From Desulfuromonadaceae bacterium (lineage in GTDB: Bacteria; Desulfobacterota; Desulfuromonadia; Desulfuromonadales; Geopsychrobacteraceae), in NCBI GenBank assembly GCA_016744555.1, contig JADGED010000135.1, positions 1 to 6,603 on the forward strand: DNA of 6,603 bases, written 5' to 3'. The notes beneath the pieces are model-generated. The model ran no database searches. It saw nothing but the letters and a program-made list of their open reading frames with translations, and was not told the origin of the DNA. This document shows, one piece after another, positions 1-6,603 of this stretch. Position numbers and translations under genes: made by a program. The first letter of the stretch is position 1, and each line of letters opens with the position of its first letter.

Positions 1-69
1 GCAATTGACGATGAAAGTACCTTGCGTGATTTAATCTTAAAATCTGTATCTGAGTATTTAAAAAAATAA
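1..69 (+). CDS. 3' end of an unidentified plus-strand gene (partial)
   Basis: Frame 1 is open from the window edge for 22 codons and ends in TAA. The visible C-terminus (AIDDESTLRDLILKSVSEYL then two lysines) has the charged/hydrophobic alternation of an amphipathic C-terminal helix. The other two plus frames close with stops inside the same stretch. The stop lies 2 bases from the stop of convergent recG, the tight tail-to-tail packing expected of two real genes. A run of 22 open codons can occur by chance, and no family can be recognised from this much sequence, so no function is offered. Confidence 0.5.
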   Translation, partial: AIDDESTLRDLILKSVSEYLKK

Positions 70-71
70 TT

Positions 72-2225
72 TTATCCTATAGCAGCTAATTCTAATCGAC
101 CACCCCAGCGGCGTATCAATTCTTCCTTAACTGGCTGTGCTGCTGTCGTGGTTAATTGGTTGGTTTGTTTTACATACGCAAAAGCTTCCTGTCTGGCAGT
201 GTCAAGAATCCTGATATCTTTTATTATGCTAGCCACTCTAAAGTCAGGCAGTCCAGCTTGCCTAGTTCCAAGAAAATCTCCTGGACCACGAATCTCAAGG
301 TCGGCCTCGGCAATTTTAAAGCCGTCGTTAGTATTAACCATTACCTGCAATCGTTTTCGCGCATCTTCACTATAATGACTAGATGGAATAAGTAGGCAGT
401 AACTTTTATCTGCGCCTCTACCGACTCGACCTCTTAATTGATGGAGTTGTGACAAGCCAAAACGATCAGCATGCTCGATCATCATAACGGTGGCATTAGG
501 AACATCAACGCCCACTTCAATGACAGTTGTAGAGACTAATAGTTGAATTTCTCCCTGCCGAAAACGTTCCATTACTGCATCTTTTTCGACTGATTTCATC
601 CTACCGTGTAGCAAACCAATACTAAATTGAGGGAAAATTTCTTTTGCAAAAGTTTCAGCAGCAATTGTCGCTGCTTGCAAATCACTTTTCTCCGATTCTT
701 CTACCAATGGATAAACTACATACGCTTGACGCCCTTGCTCTAATTCTTTTCCAATCCGGATGTAAGCATGTTGTTTTTGGTTAGCACGGTACAATTCAGT
801 CGTAATCGGTTTTCTACCCGGTGGCAATTGATCAATAACAGAAACCGATAAGTCTCCATAAAGTGTCATTGATAATGTCCTTGGAATTGGCGTTGCAGTC
901 ATAACCAAAATGTCGGGATTTTTCCCCTTATGTTTGAGTATACTTCTTTGCTTTACTCCAAAACGGTGTTGTTCATCAACTATTCCAAGTCCCAAACACT
1001 TAAATTCGACACCAGCTTGCAGTATTGCATGCGTACCTACGACTAAATCAATTTCTCCAGTTGCAATCTGTTCTAGCAATTCTCGCTTTGCTGCTACCCC
1101 CATGCCTCCAAGCAATAATCCAGTTTTCAAACCTAACTTTTCAAACCATAGACAAAAGTTCTGATAATGCTGTTCGGCCAAAATTTCGGTTGGTGCAACC
1201 ACCGCTACTTGAGTTTTATTTTCAATTGCAATCAATGATGCCATCATAGCTACCATGGTTTTGCCACTACCAACATCACCCTGCAATAAACGATGCATAG
1301 GATGGGCTGCCATCATATCAATTTTTATTTCCCCTAAAACTCGACGTTGCGCTTCGGTTAACTTGAATGGCAACATCTTATTTAATGGGATAGTGAACTT
1401 GTGTGAAAACTTAAACGCTATCCCCTCCTCCAACTGCACCCCTGCCCGTTTAAGAGCTAATCCGAGTTCTAAAAAGAAAAATTCATCAAACACCAATGAC
1501 TTACGGGCAACATTTCTACCATCTTCCAAATCAGCTAATCCAGTTGTTTCTGGAGGCCAATGGATAGCCGTTAATGCCTCTGGAAGGGTCAATAAATGAT
1601 GTTTTTCCCTAATCTTAGCAGGTAGGCATGTCTCAACATGGTCGGCATAATTTTCGACTAGCGGGTACCAAATCTTACGTGCTTGTTTTTGGCTTAAGCC
1701 TTCGGTAAGTGGATATACTGGTAAAATTCGACCATAATTAAGCGGGTCAGATTTTAATAGTTGGACAAGGTCGGTATCGGCTTGAATTAATTCAGAATCG
1801 GGATGATGAATTTCACGGACAGAACCAAACTGCTTAATTTCACCGATAAATATTGCTTTGCTATCAATTGGAAAACGTTTTTGCAACCATGGTTTCCGGT
1901 ACCTAAACCATTTAAGTGAGATCTTACCGCTGCCATCCCCAACAATTACTTCAAATATTTTACGTCGAGTCCGGCTGGTAAGAGATTCCCCAGCAGCTAA
2001 AACAGTGCCAACAAAAACTTCTTGCTGCCCCGATATTAATCTACTTATCGGTTTTAATTGCCGACGATCTTCATAGCGACTGGGTAAATGATACAGAGCA
2101 TCTTCAATATTATTTAGCCCAAGTTTTTGTAGCTTGGGTACCATTCGTGGTCCTACCCCACGTAAAACATCAAGCTTCTTATCTAACTCAGAAGGTGAAG
2201 CAGGTATGGTTTTAGATACCGACAT
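72..2225 (-). CDS. recG: ATP-dependent DNA helicase RecG
   Basis: RecG is a superfamily 2 double-stranded DNA translocase that remodels stalled replication forks, D-loops/R-loops and Holliday junctions in the cytoplasm. The 717-residue product is full length (E. coli RecG is 693). An N-terminal wedge/OB region covers about residues 15-230, with the typical GVGPRMVPKLQKLGL and HLPSRYEDRR stretches. The helicase core follows: Walker A GDVGSGKT at 316-323, motif II DEQH at 417-420 followed by RFG, motif III TATPIPRT at 443-450, VSTTVIEVGVDVP near 564-576, and motif VI HQLRGRVGRG at 595-604. The C-terminal TRG region (NTNDGF...DLEIRGPGDFLGTRQ, about 631-656) converts ATP hydrolysis to DNA movement. 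The ATG lies 6 bases after the stop of the DUF1858 gene, and I see no convincing Shine-Dalgarno before it, so translation may be coupled. No frameshift or missing motif is seen. Confidence 0.97.
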   Translation of the reverse strand: MSVSKTIPASPSELDKKLDVLRGVGPRMVPKLQKLGLNNIEDALYHLPSRYEDRRQLKPISRLISGQQEVFVGTVLAAGESLTSRTRRKIFEVIVGDGSGKISLKWFRYRKPWLQKRFPIDSKAIFIGEIKQFGSVREIHHPDSELIQADTDLVQLLKSDPLNYGRILPVYPLTEGLSQKQARKIWYPLVENYADHVETCLPAKIREKHHLLTLPEALTAIHWPPETTGLADLEDGRNVARKSLVFDEFFFLELGLALKRAGVQLEEGIAFKFSHKFTIPLNKMLPFKLTEAQRRVLGEIKIDMMAAHPMHRLLQGDVGSGKTMVAMMASLIAIENKTQVAVVAPTEILAEQHYQNFCLWFEKLGLKTGLLLGGMGVAAKRELLEQIATGEIDLVVGTHAILQAGVEFKCLGLGIVDEQHRFGVKQRSILKHKGKNPDILVMTATPIPRTLSMTLYGDLSVSVIDQLPPGRKPITTELYRANQKQHAYIRIGKELEQGRQAYVVYPLVEESEKSDLQAATIAAETFAKEIFPQFSIGLLHGRMKSVEKDAVMERFRQGEIQLLVSTTVIEVGVDVPNATVMMIEHADRFGLSQLHQLRGRVGRGADKSYCLLIPSSHYSEDARKRLQVMVNTNDGFKIAEADLEIRGPGDFLGTRQAGLPDFRVASIIKDIRILDTARQEAFAYVKQTNQLTTTAAQPVKEELIRRWGGRLELAAIG

Positions 2226-2231
2226 GCAAAA

Positions 2232-2435
2232 TTAGTTTTCAAATATTGCATTCAAAGCGGAAAGAACTTCTTCAACATCACCACCATGTCCCCTTACACC
2301 TTGAGCTAAAGTCTCACTTGTTACCCCCAAGCATCCAGCACAATCGAGATCAAAACGTGATAATACTTTTGCAACTTCAGGACTCATTTGCAAAACCTGC
2401 TGAATACTCATATCTTTGGTAATTTTTGGAGCCAT
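2232..2435 (-). CDS. DUF1858 domain protein (hybrid cluster protein-associated redox disulfide domain)
   Basis: This 67-residue soluble protein consists of one small domain. It fits the DUF1858 / 'hybrid cluster protein-associated redox disulfide' family: an opening ITKDMSIQQVLQMSPEVAKVLSRFDLDC segment, a CxxC pair (Cys32 and Cys35 in DCAGCLG), a conserved His50, and a closing helix EEVLSALNAIFEN. The family is named for the CxxC pair and for members near hybrid cluster (prismane) proteins in anaerobes. The biochemical role is unproven; a thiol-redox or metal-binding function is inferred from the cysteines. The ATG is preceded on the minus strand by AAGGGG (2441-2446) at a 5-base spacing, which supports this start. 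It is the first gene of a likely two-gene unit with recG, lying downstream of the greA terminator. No signal peptide or membrane segment is visible. Confidence 0.88.
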   Translation of the reverse strand: MAPKITKDMSIQQVLQMSPEVAKVLSRFDLDCAGCLGVTSETLAQGVRGHGGDVEEVLSALNAIFEN

Positions 2436-2488
2436 AGTTACCCCTTATCACTTATATAACCAAATGTTCAGATAAAATCTTTTTATTT

Positions 2489-2517
2489 AAAATAGAAAAT
2501 TGTTCGCATGGTTGCAA
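2489..2517 (-). promoter_or_regulatory. Candidate sigma-70 promoter for the DUF1858-recG unit
   Basis: On the minus strand TTGCAA (2512-2517) is followed, after exactly 17 bases, by TATTTT (2489-2494). Each box matches the consensus at four of six positions. The site lies between the greA terminator and the DUF1858 start, where a new promoter is needed, and would give a leader of roughly 45 bases. The surroundings are AT-rich, so chance matches are likely. Confidence 0.35.
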
Positions 2518-2530
2518 GCAATATAATTGT

Positions 2531-2568
2531 AAAAAAAACGGGCCATTATCTTAATTGATAATGACCCG
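2531..2568 (-). terminator. Intrinsic terminator downstream of greA
   Basis: Read on the minus strand, CGGGTCATTATC pairs with GATAATGGCCCG across an AATTAA loop. This is a 12-base-pair stem with a single U-G wobble, followed at once by eight T residues (2531-2538). It begins 24 bases after the greA stop codon and separates greA from the DUF1858-recG unit. The plus-strand reading has no T-tract after the hairpin, so the terminator is oriented for minus-strand transcription. Confidence 0.93.
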
Positions 2569-2591
2569 CTTAAATCCAATAGAAAATAGAC

Positions 2592-3071
2592 TTAAGAATA
2601 TTCTATATCGGTAATTTCGTATACTTTAACTCCAGAAGGTACATTAACGGTTACCTCTTCGTCAACTCTATGACCTACTAGTGACCGGCCAACTGGTGAG
2701 GTAATCGAAATTTTTCCAACTTTAATGTCAGCTTCATCAACACCAACGATTTGATAACTAACTTCATTATCGGTATCAATATCTATCATAGTTACTTTTG
2801 CACCAAATACGATTTTATCGCTTTTGATAGACGATGGATCAATAATCTGTGCCAAAGCGATTTTATGATTTAATTCTTTGATCCGTCCTTCAACAAAACC
2901 TTGACGATCTTTAGCGGCATCATATTCAGCATTTTCTGATAGATCACCGTGACTACGCGCTTCGGCAATATCCTGAACAACCTTAGGACGCTCAAATCTA
3001 ACCAGATGCTTTAATTCTTCTTGTAAACGTTGATGCCCCTCGGTTGTCATGGGGACCGATTCTTCGCTCAT
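2592..3071 (-). CDS. greA: Transcription elongation factor GreA
   Basis: GreA binds the RNA polymerase secondary channel and stimulates cleavage of backtracked transcripts so that elongation resumes. From the start chosen here the product is 159 residues, against 158 for E. coli GreA. The N-terminal coiled coil (about residues 8-77) carries PMTTEGHQRLQEELKHL and the tip HGDLSENAEYDAAKDRQ. Its acidic residues Asp43 and Glu46 correspond to the catalytic-tip pair Asp41/Glu44 of E. coli. The C-terminal FKBP-like domain (about 85-157) includes SYQIVGVDEAD and ISITSPVGRSLVGH. The reading frame stays open upstream to a GTG at 3116, but that adds 15 residues encoded by a terminator hairpin. The ATG at 3071 has GAGGAG at a 9-base spacing and gives the family's usual N-terminus. 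The gene follows carB, separated by a terminator. Confidence 0.96.
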   Translation of the reverse strand: MSEESVPMTTEGHQRLQEELKHLVRFERPKVVQDIAEARSHGDLSENAEYDAAKDRQGFVEGRIKELNHKIALAQIIDPSSIKSDKIVFGAKVTMIDIDTDNEVSYQIVGVDEADIKVGKISITSPVGRSLVGHRVDEEVTVNVPSGVKVYEITDIEYS

Positions 3072-3080
3072 AACTTCTTG

Positions 3081-3086
3081 CTCCTC
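3081..3086 (-). promoter_or_regulatory. greA ribosome binding site (decides the start)
   Basis: GAGGAG on the minus strand lies 9 bases upstream of the ATG at 3071 and immediately after the eight-T tract of the upstream hairpin. It fixes the greA start at 3071. Only transcripts that pass the terminator would carry this site. Confidence 0.85.
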
Positions 3087-3118
3087 AAAAAAAACAGTGG
3101 GCGGTAAACCGCCCACTG
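3087..3118 (-). terminator. Intrinsic terminator between carB and greA, possible greA leader attenuator
   Basis: The minus strand reads CAGTGGGCGG, loop TTTA, CCGCCCACTG, then eight T residues (3087-3094). This is a perfect 10-base-pair GC-rich stem with a tetraloop and U-tract, a textbook intrinsic terminator. It starts 29 bases after the carB stop, so it can end the car transcript. It also directly abuts the greA Shine-Dalgarno sequence, so greA expression needs read-through, or initiation upstream followed by escape. Termination is well supported; the attenuator role is inferred from position. Confidence 0.94.
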
Positions 3119-3147
3119 AATCGTTACATTATTAGGGTATGACAAAA

Positions 3148-6100
3148 TCAGGAAGGATAATACTCTTGTAACGGCTTAACGTCAAGATCTTCTCGAGATA
3201 TTGCTAAAATACCATCAGCAGCAGCAATTATACCCGCCATGGTAGTAAAATAAGCAATGTCATTCATTATGGCTGAACGACGAATAGAAAATGAATCGGC
3301 AACAGATTGCGCCCCTAAAGTTGTATTAAATACCATGCAAATTTCACCACTCTTAATAGCGTCTTCACAGTGAGGTCTACCCTCTTTAACTTTATTAATT
3401 TGCTGGGCTTTTATCCCATTTTGATTTAGGTATTCAGCAGTACCGCTGGTAGCTACAATGGCAAATCCTGCTGCAACCAAGTTTTTAGTTGGCTCTAAAA
3501 CATGCTCTTTATCGGAATCTTTAATACTAATAAAGATTTTCCCAGAACTAGGTAATTTCACCCCAGCCCCTAGCTGCGCTTTAGCATATGCGTGGCCAAA
3601 ATCGTAATCAATCCCCATTACTTCACCAGTTGATTTCATCTCTGGTCCAAGCAAAGTATCAACACCTGGAAATTTCACAAACGGGAATACAGCTTCTTTA
3701 ACCGAAATATAATCGGGAATAATATCACCAGAAACACCCAAGTCAGCAAGGCTTTGACCAGACATAACTTTTGCAGCAATTTGTGCAAGAGGTCGACCTG
3801 TAGCTTTTGAAACAAATGGCACGGTGCGACTAGCACGAGGATTAACTTCTAGGAGATATATAGTAGTATCTTTAACTGCGAATTGAATATTCATCAAACC
3901 AATAACTTTTAGCTCTAGAGCCAAAGCTATTGTCTGTTTCTTAATCTCTGCAATAATTTCATCTGACAAAGAAAATGGGGGTAAAGAACAAGCGGAATCA
4001 CCAGAGTGGATACCAGCTTCTTCAATATGCTGCATGATGCCACCAATTACAACTTCTTTGCCATCGGCCAATGCATCGACATCAACCTCAATCGCATTTT
4101 GTAAAAACTTATCAACGAGAACTGGATGCTCAGGTGATGCATCAACTGCATACTTCATGTAATCACGCAGACGCTCAACATTATAAACTATCTCCATAGC
4201 ACGCCCACCAAGCACATATGATGGCCTAACTACTACTGGATAGCCAATCCGCTCTGCTATCACTTCAGCCTCATCAAAAGCTCTAGCAATACCATTTTCT
4301 GGCTGGAGCAAATTCAACTTGTTAAGTAATGCTTGAAACCGCTCACGATCTTCAGCACGGTCGATTGCATCAGGTGAAGTACCGATAATTGGGACGCCAG
4401 CTTTTTCTAATGCTACTGCCAGTTTCAATGGGGTTTGACCACCATACTGAACAATAACCCCTTCAGGCTTTTCAATCTCAACAATTGCTAAGACGTCTTC
4501 CAAGGTCAGTGGCTCAAAATAGAGTCGGTCGGAAGTATCGTAATCGGTAGAAACAGTTTCTGGATTACAGTTGACCATAATAGTTTCAAAGCCATCTGCC
4601 GCTAGGGAGAAGGCACCATGAACACAACAGTAATCAAACTCTATCCCCTGCCCGATTCGATTTGGGCCACCACCGAGAATAATAATTTTACGTTTATCGG
4701 TTGGCTCTGCTTCACACTCTTCTTCGTAGGTAGAGTAAAAATATGGGGTAAAAGCTTCAAACTCAGCCCCACAAGTATCTACCCGCTTGTATACAGGGAG
4801 AACAGCAAGCTTATGTCGCATTTCTCGGATATCACCTTCGGTTATCCCCCAAAGGAAAGCTAAGCGTCGATCAGAAAAGCCGTACTGTTTGGCCTCACGT
4901 AATAAATCGGTAAACTCAGTGTCATCGGTATTAAGTTTGTCTTTATGGGTCAACAGAACCGATTCCATATTAATTATCTGATCGATATTATTCAAGAACC
5001 ATGGGTCAATACCACTAAGTTGATAGATATAGTCGATTGAAAAACCGGCTCTAATAGCATCTGCTAGGTACCACATACGCTCCCAGCTAGGTACTTGCAG
5101 TTTTACAATAAGCTCATCACGTTCACGCTCAGTTAAAGTACGAACATAGTCGGCAGGCTTATTGAATATGCGACTTTCAAAACCGTATGAATCAATCTCT
5201 AACGAACGGAGGGCTTTTTGCAAACTCTCCTTAAAGGTACGACCAATAGCCATAGCTTCACCGACTGATTTCATCTGTGTAGTCAGAGTAGCATCAGACT
5301 GTGGGAATTTCTCAAAGGTAAAACGTGGTACCTTGGTAACAACATAGTCGATGGTAGGCTCAAATGAAGCAAGAGTTTCACGAGTAATATCATTATGCAG
5401 TTCATCAAGACGATAACCAACTGAGAGTTTGGCAGCAATTTTAGCAATCGGGAAACCGGTTGCTTTGGATGCAAGAGCAGACGAACGGGAAACCCGTGGA
5501 TTCATCTCAATTACTGCTAAACGACCATCCTTAGGGTTGATACCAAATTGAATATTTGAGCCACCAGTTTCGACCCCAATTTCACGGATGATCTTCAACG
5601 ACGCATCCCGCAGAATTTGATACTCTTTGTCAGTTAGGGTCTGTGCCGGAGCGACAGTAATGGAATCACCGGTATGGACACCCATGGCATCGAAGTTTTC
5701 AATAGAACAGATAATGACGACGTTGTCGGCATTGTCACGCATAACCTCAAGCTCATACTCTTTCCAACCAATAATTGATTCTTCGACCAAAATTTCGTTG
5801 GTTGGTGAAGCATCTATTCCGGCAATTGCCATGCGATCATATTCTTCGCGATTGTAGGCAATACCACCACCGGTTCCCCCCAAAGTAAACGATGGGCGAA
5901 TGATTGCGGGAAATCCAATATTATCAATAACGCTAACTGCTTCTTCATAACTATGGGCCAAACCTGAGCGGGGCACATCAATACCAATATTTTCCATTGC
6001 TTGCTTAAACAATGTACGGTCTTCAGCCTTTTTTATCGGGCCAAGTTTTGCCCCAATCATTTCGACATTATACTTTTCAAGCACGCCAGACTCGGCTACC

Positions 6101-6402
6101 GCAACCGCTGTATTTAAAGCAGTTTGACCACCCAAGGTTGGCAACACAGCATCAGGGCGCTCTTTAGCAATAATTCGAGATAAAACTTCAGGGGTAACCG
6201 GCTCAATATAAGTTCGATCGGCAAAATCTGGATCGGTCATTATTGTTGCCGGATTGGAATTAAGCAAGACTACCTCGTAGCCTTCTTCTTTCAGGGCTTT
6301 ACATGCCTGAGTTCCGGAATAATCAAATTCACAAGCTTGACCAATGATGATTGGACCTGCTCCAATTATTAATATTTTTTTTAAGTCTTCGCGCTTAGGC
6401 AT
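3148..6402 (-). CDS. carB: Carbamoyl phosphate synthetase, large subunit CarB
   Basis: CarB makes carbamoyl phosphate from bicarbonate, two ATP and ammonia tunnelled from the glutaminase subunit CarA. The product feeds pyrimidine and arginine synthesis. At 1084 residues it is full length (E. coli 1073). The carboxyphosphate half (about 1-410) has FPAIIRPSFTLGGTGGG at 164-180 and VIEMNPRVS at 297-305. An oligomerisation region follows (about 411-560). The carbamoyl phosphate half (about 561-945) repeats the ATP-grasp signatures with YPVVVRPSYVLGGRAM at 721-736 and LLEVNPRAS at 850-858. The C-terminal MGS-like allosteric domain (about 946-1084) keeps TSGTA, NKVKEGRPH with Lys1004 (aligned to E. 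coli Lys993) and NTT at 1026-1028, residues of the UMP/IMP effector pocket. UMP inhibition is therefore plausible. The ATG overlaps the carA stop by 8 bases, with GAAGG 8 bases upstream, so the genes are probably coupled. Confidence 0.98.
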   Translation of the reverse strand: MPKREDLKKILIIGAGPIIIGQACEFDYSGTQACKALKEEGYEVVLLNSNPATIMTDPDFADRTYIEPVTPEVLSRIIAKERPDAVLPTLGGQTALNTAVAVAESGVLEKYNVEMIGAKLGPIKKAEDRTLFKQAMENIGIDVPRSGLAHSYEEAVSVIDNIGFPAIIRPSFTLGGTGGGIAYNREEYDRMAIAGIDASPTNEILVEESIIGWKEYELEVMRDNADNVVIICSIENFDAMGVHTGDSITVAPAQTLTDKEYQILRDASLKIIREIGVETGGSNIQFGINPKDGRLAVIEMNPRVSRSSALASKATGFPIAKIAAKLSVGYRLDELHNDITRETLASFEPTIDYVVTKVPRFTFEKFPQSDATLTTQMKSVGEAMAIGRTFKESLQKALRSLEIDSYGFESRIFNKPADYVRTLTERERDELIVKLQVPSWERMWYLADAIRAGFSIDYIYQLSGIDPWFLNNIDQIINMESVLLTHKDKLNTDDTEFTDLLREAKQYGFSDRRLAFLWGITEGDIREMRHKLAVLPVYKRVDTCGAEFEAFTPYFYSTYEEECEAEPTDKRKIIILGGGPNRIGQGIEFDYCCVHGAFSLAADGFETIMVNCNPETVSTDYDTSDRLYFEPLTLEDVLAIVEIEKPEGVIVQYGGQTPLKLAVALEKAGVPIIGTSPDAIDRAEDRERFQALLNKLNLLQPENGIARAFDEAEVIAERIGYPVVVRPSYVLGGRAMEIVYNVERLRDYMKYAVDASPEHPVLVDKFLQNAIEVDVDALADGKEVVIGGIMQHIEEAGIHSGDSACSLPPFSLSDEIIAEIKKQTIALALELKVIGLMNIQFAVKDTTIYLLEVNPRASRTVPFVSKATGRPLAQIAAKVMSGQSLADLGVSGDIIPDYISVKEAVFPFVKFPGVDTLLGPEMKSTGEVMGIDYDFGHAYAKAQLGAGVKLPSSGKIFISIKDSDKEHVLEPTKNLVAAGFAIVATSGTAEYLNQNGIKAQQINKVKEGRPHCEDAIKSGEICMVFNTTLGAQSVADSFSIRRSAIMNDIAYFTTMAGIIAAADGILAISREDLDVKPLQEYYPS

Positions 6403-6603
6403 GGCTGATACCTTCTTTATGGTTTTTCATCATTTCAATAAAACGTTCAAACAAGTAGTGGGCATCGTGAGGCCCAGGTGATGCTTCAGGGTGGTATTGC
6501 ACCGAAAAAGCTGGATCAGAAAGTAGCTGTATCCCTCAACCGTATTATCATTCAGATTGATATGTGCAACCTCAAGATTTTTATCTTTCAGGCTCTCCAT
6601 ATC
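6395..6603 (-). pseudogene. carA: 3' end of carbamoyl phosphate synthetase small subunit CarA, frameshifted in this sequence
   Basis: CarA is the glutaminase subunit that hydrolyses glutamine and passes ammonia to CarB. Only the end of its class I glutamine amidotransferase domain is in the window; the nucleophile cysteine lies outside. From the edge, one frame reads 24 family-like residues ending LEVAHINLNDNTVEG. The match then continues in another frame with 45 residues, IQLLSDPAFSVQYHPEASPG then PHDAHYLFERFIEMMKNHK, to a TAA at 6395-6397. The switch falls at the GGG run at 6533-6535, where one base appears to be missing (GAG GGN ATA expected). Without the switch, translation runs into unrelated residues and stops at 6430-6432, losing the catalytic His and Glu of YHPEA. 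The carA identity is secure. Whether this is a true pseudogene or a one-base sequence error cannot be decided here. Confidence 0.88.

Noticed and set aside
148..2076. Several plus-strand open frames of 70-115 codons opposite recG
   Set aside because: They lie wholly antisense to a full-length, motif-complete RecG. Their products are serine-, proline- and asparagine-rich without any family pattern, and they are typical shadow frames.
3110..3145. TTGTCA (minus strand, just after the carB stop) as a -35 box for greA
   Set aside because: A 16-18 base spacing places the -10 at GATTCA-like sequence next to the hairpin, a poor match, and the start point would fall within the terminator stem.
4618..5857. 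Plus-strand open frames, and a 63-codon minus-strand frame at 5283-5474, inside carB
   Set aside because: All overlap the conserved carB coding sequence in other frames and show no recognisable domain, so they are shadows.
3148..6402. Similarity between the two halves of carB as a DNA repeat or recent duplication
   Set aside because: The two-fold repeat of ATP-grasp domains is the ancient architecture of all CarB proteins and is not a local duplication.
6525..6540. Programmed ribosomal frameshift in carA
   Set aside because: The site GAGGGATAC is not a recognised slippery heptamer, I see no supporting downstream structure, and CarA is not known to use recoding. A one-base lesion or read error in the G run explains it more simply.

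Overview
The window is a compact stretch of bacterial housekeeping genes, almost all read from the minus strand. In transcription order (right to left) it holds the 3' end of carA, all of carB, an intrinsic terminator, greA, a second terminator, a probable promoter, a small DUF1858 (hybrid-cluster-associated redox disulfide) gene and recG. A few codons of what is probably a convergent plus-strand gene lie at the left edge. The DNA is moderately AT-rich. From recalled family sequences, the GreA protein and the carA-carB-greA order look most like Desulfuromonadia/Geobacter-type bacteria (Desulfobacterota). That placement is an inference and would need a phylogeny.

Right part (about 3087-6603): carA and carB encode the small and large subunits of carbamoyl phosphate synthetase, which supplies carbamoyl phosphate for pyrimidine and arginine synthesis. 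The two genes overlap by 8 bases. carB is complete, with both ATP-grasp halves and the allosteric MGS-like domain. carA is cut by the window edge and, as given, carries a 1-base frameshift just upstream of its catalytic His-Pro-Glu motif. This could be a real lesion or a base-calling error in a G run.

Middle part (2531-3118): a strong hairpin with a U-tract follows carB, and its U-tract directly abuts the Shine-Dalgarno sequence of greA. The element may therefore act both as the car terminator and as an attenuator in the greA leader. Its position also shows that greA starts at 3071, not at the GTG further upstream, which lies inside the hairpin. greA is followed by its own terminator.

Left part (1-2517): a probable promoter drives a two-gene unit, the DUF1858 protein then recG, separated by 6 bases. 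recG lacks a clear ribosome binding site and may be translationally coupled to the small gene. recG ends 2 bases from the stop of the convergent reading frame, with no recognisable terminator between them.

I found no mobile element, CRISPR array, RNA gene or plainly new system. The points most worth checking are the carA frameshift, the terminator fused to the greA ribosome binding site, and the pairing of the redox-disulfide gene with recG.
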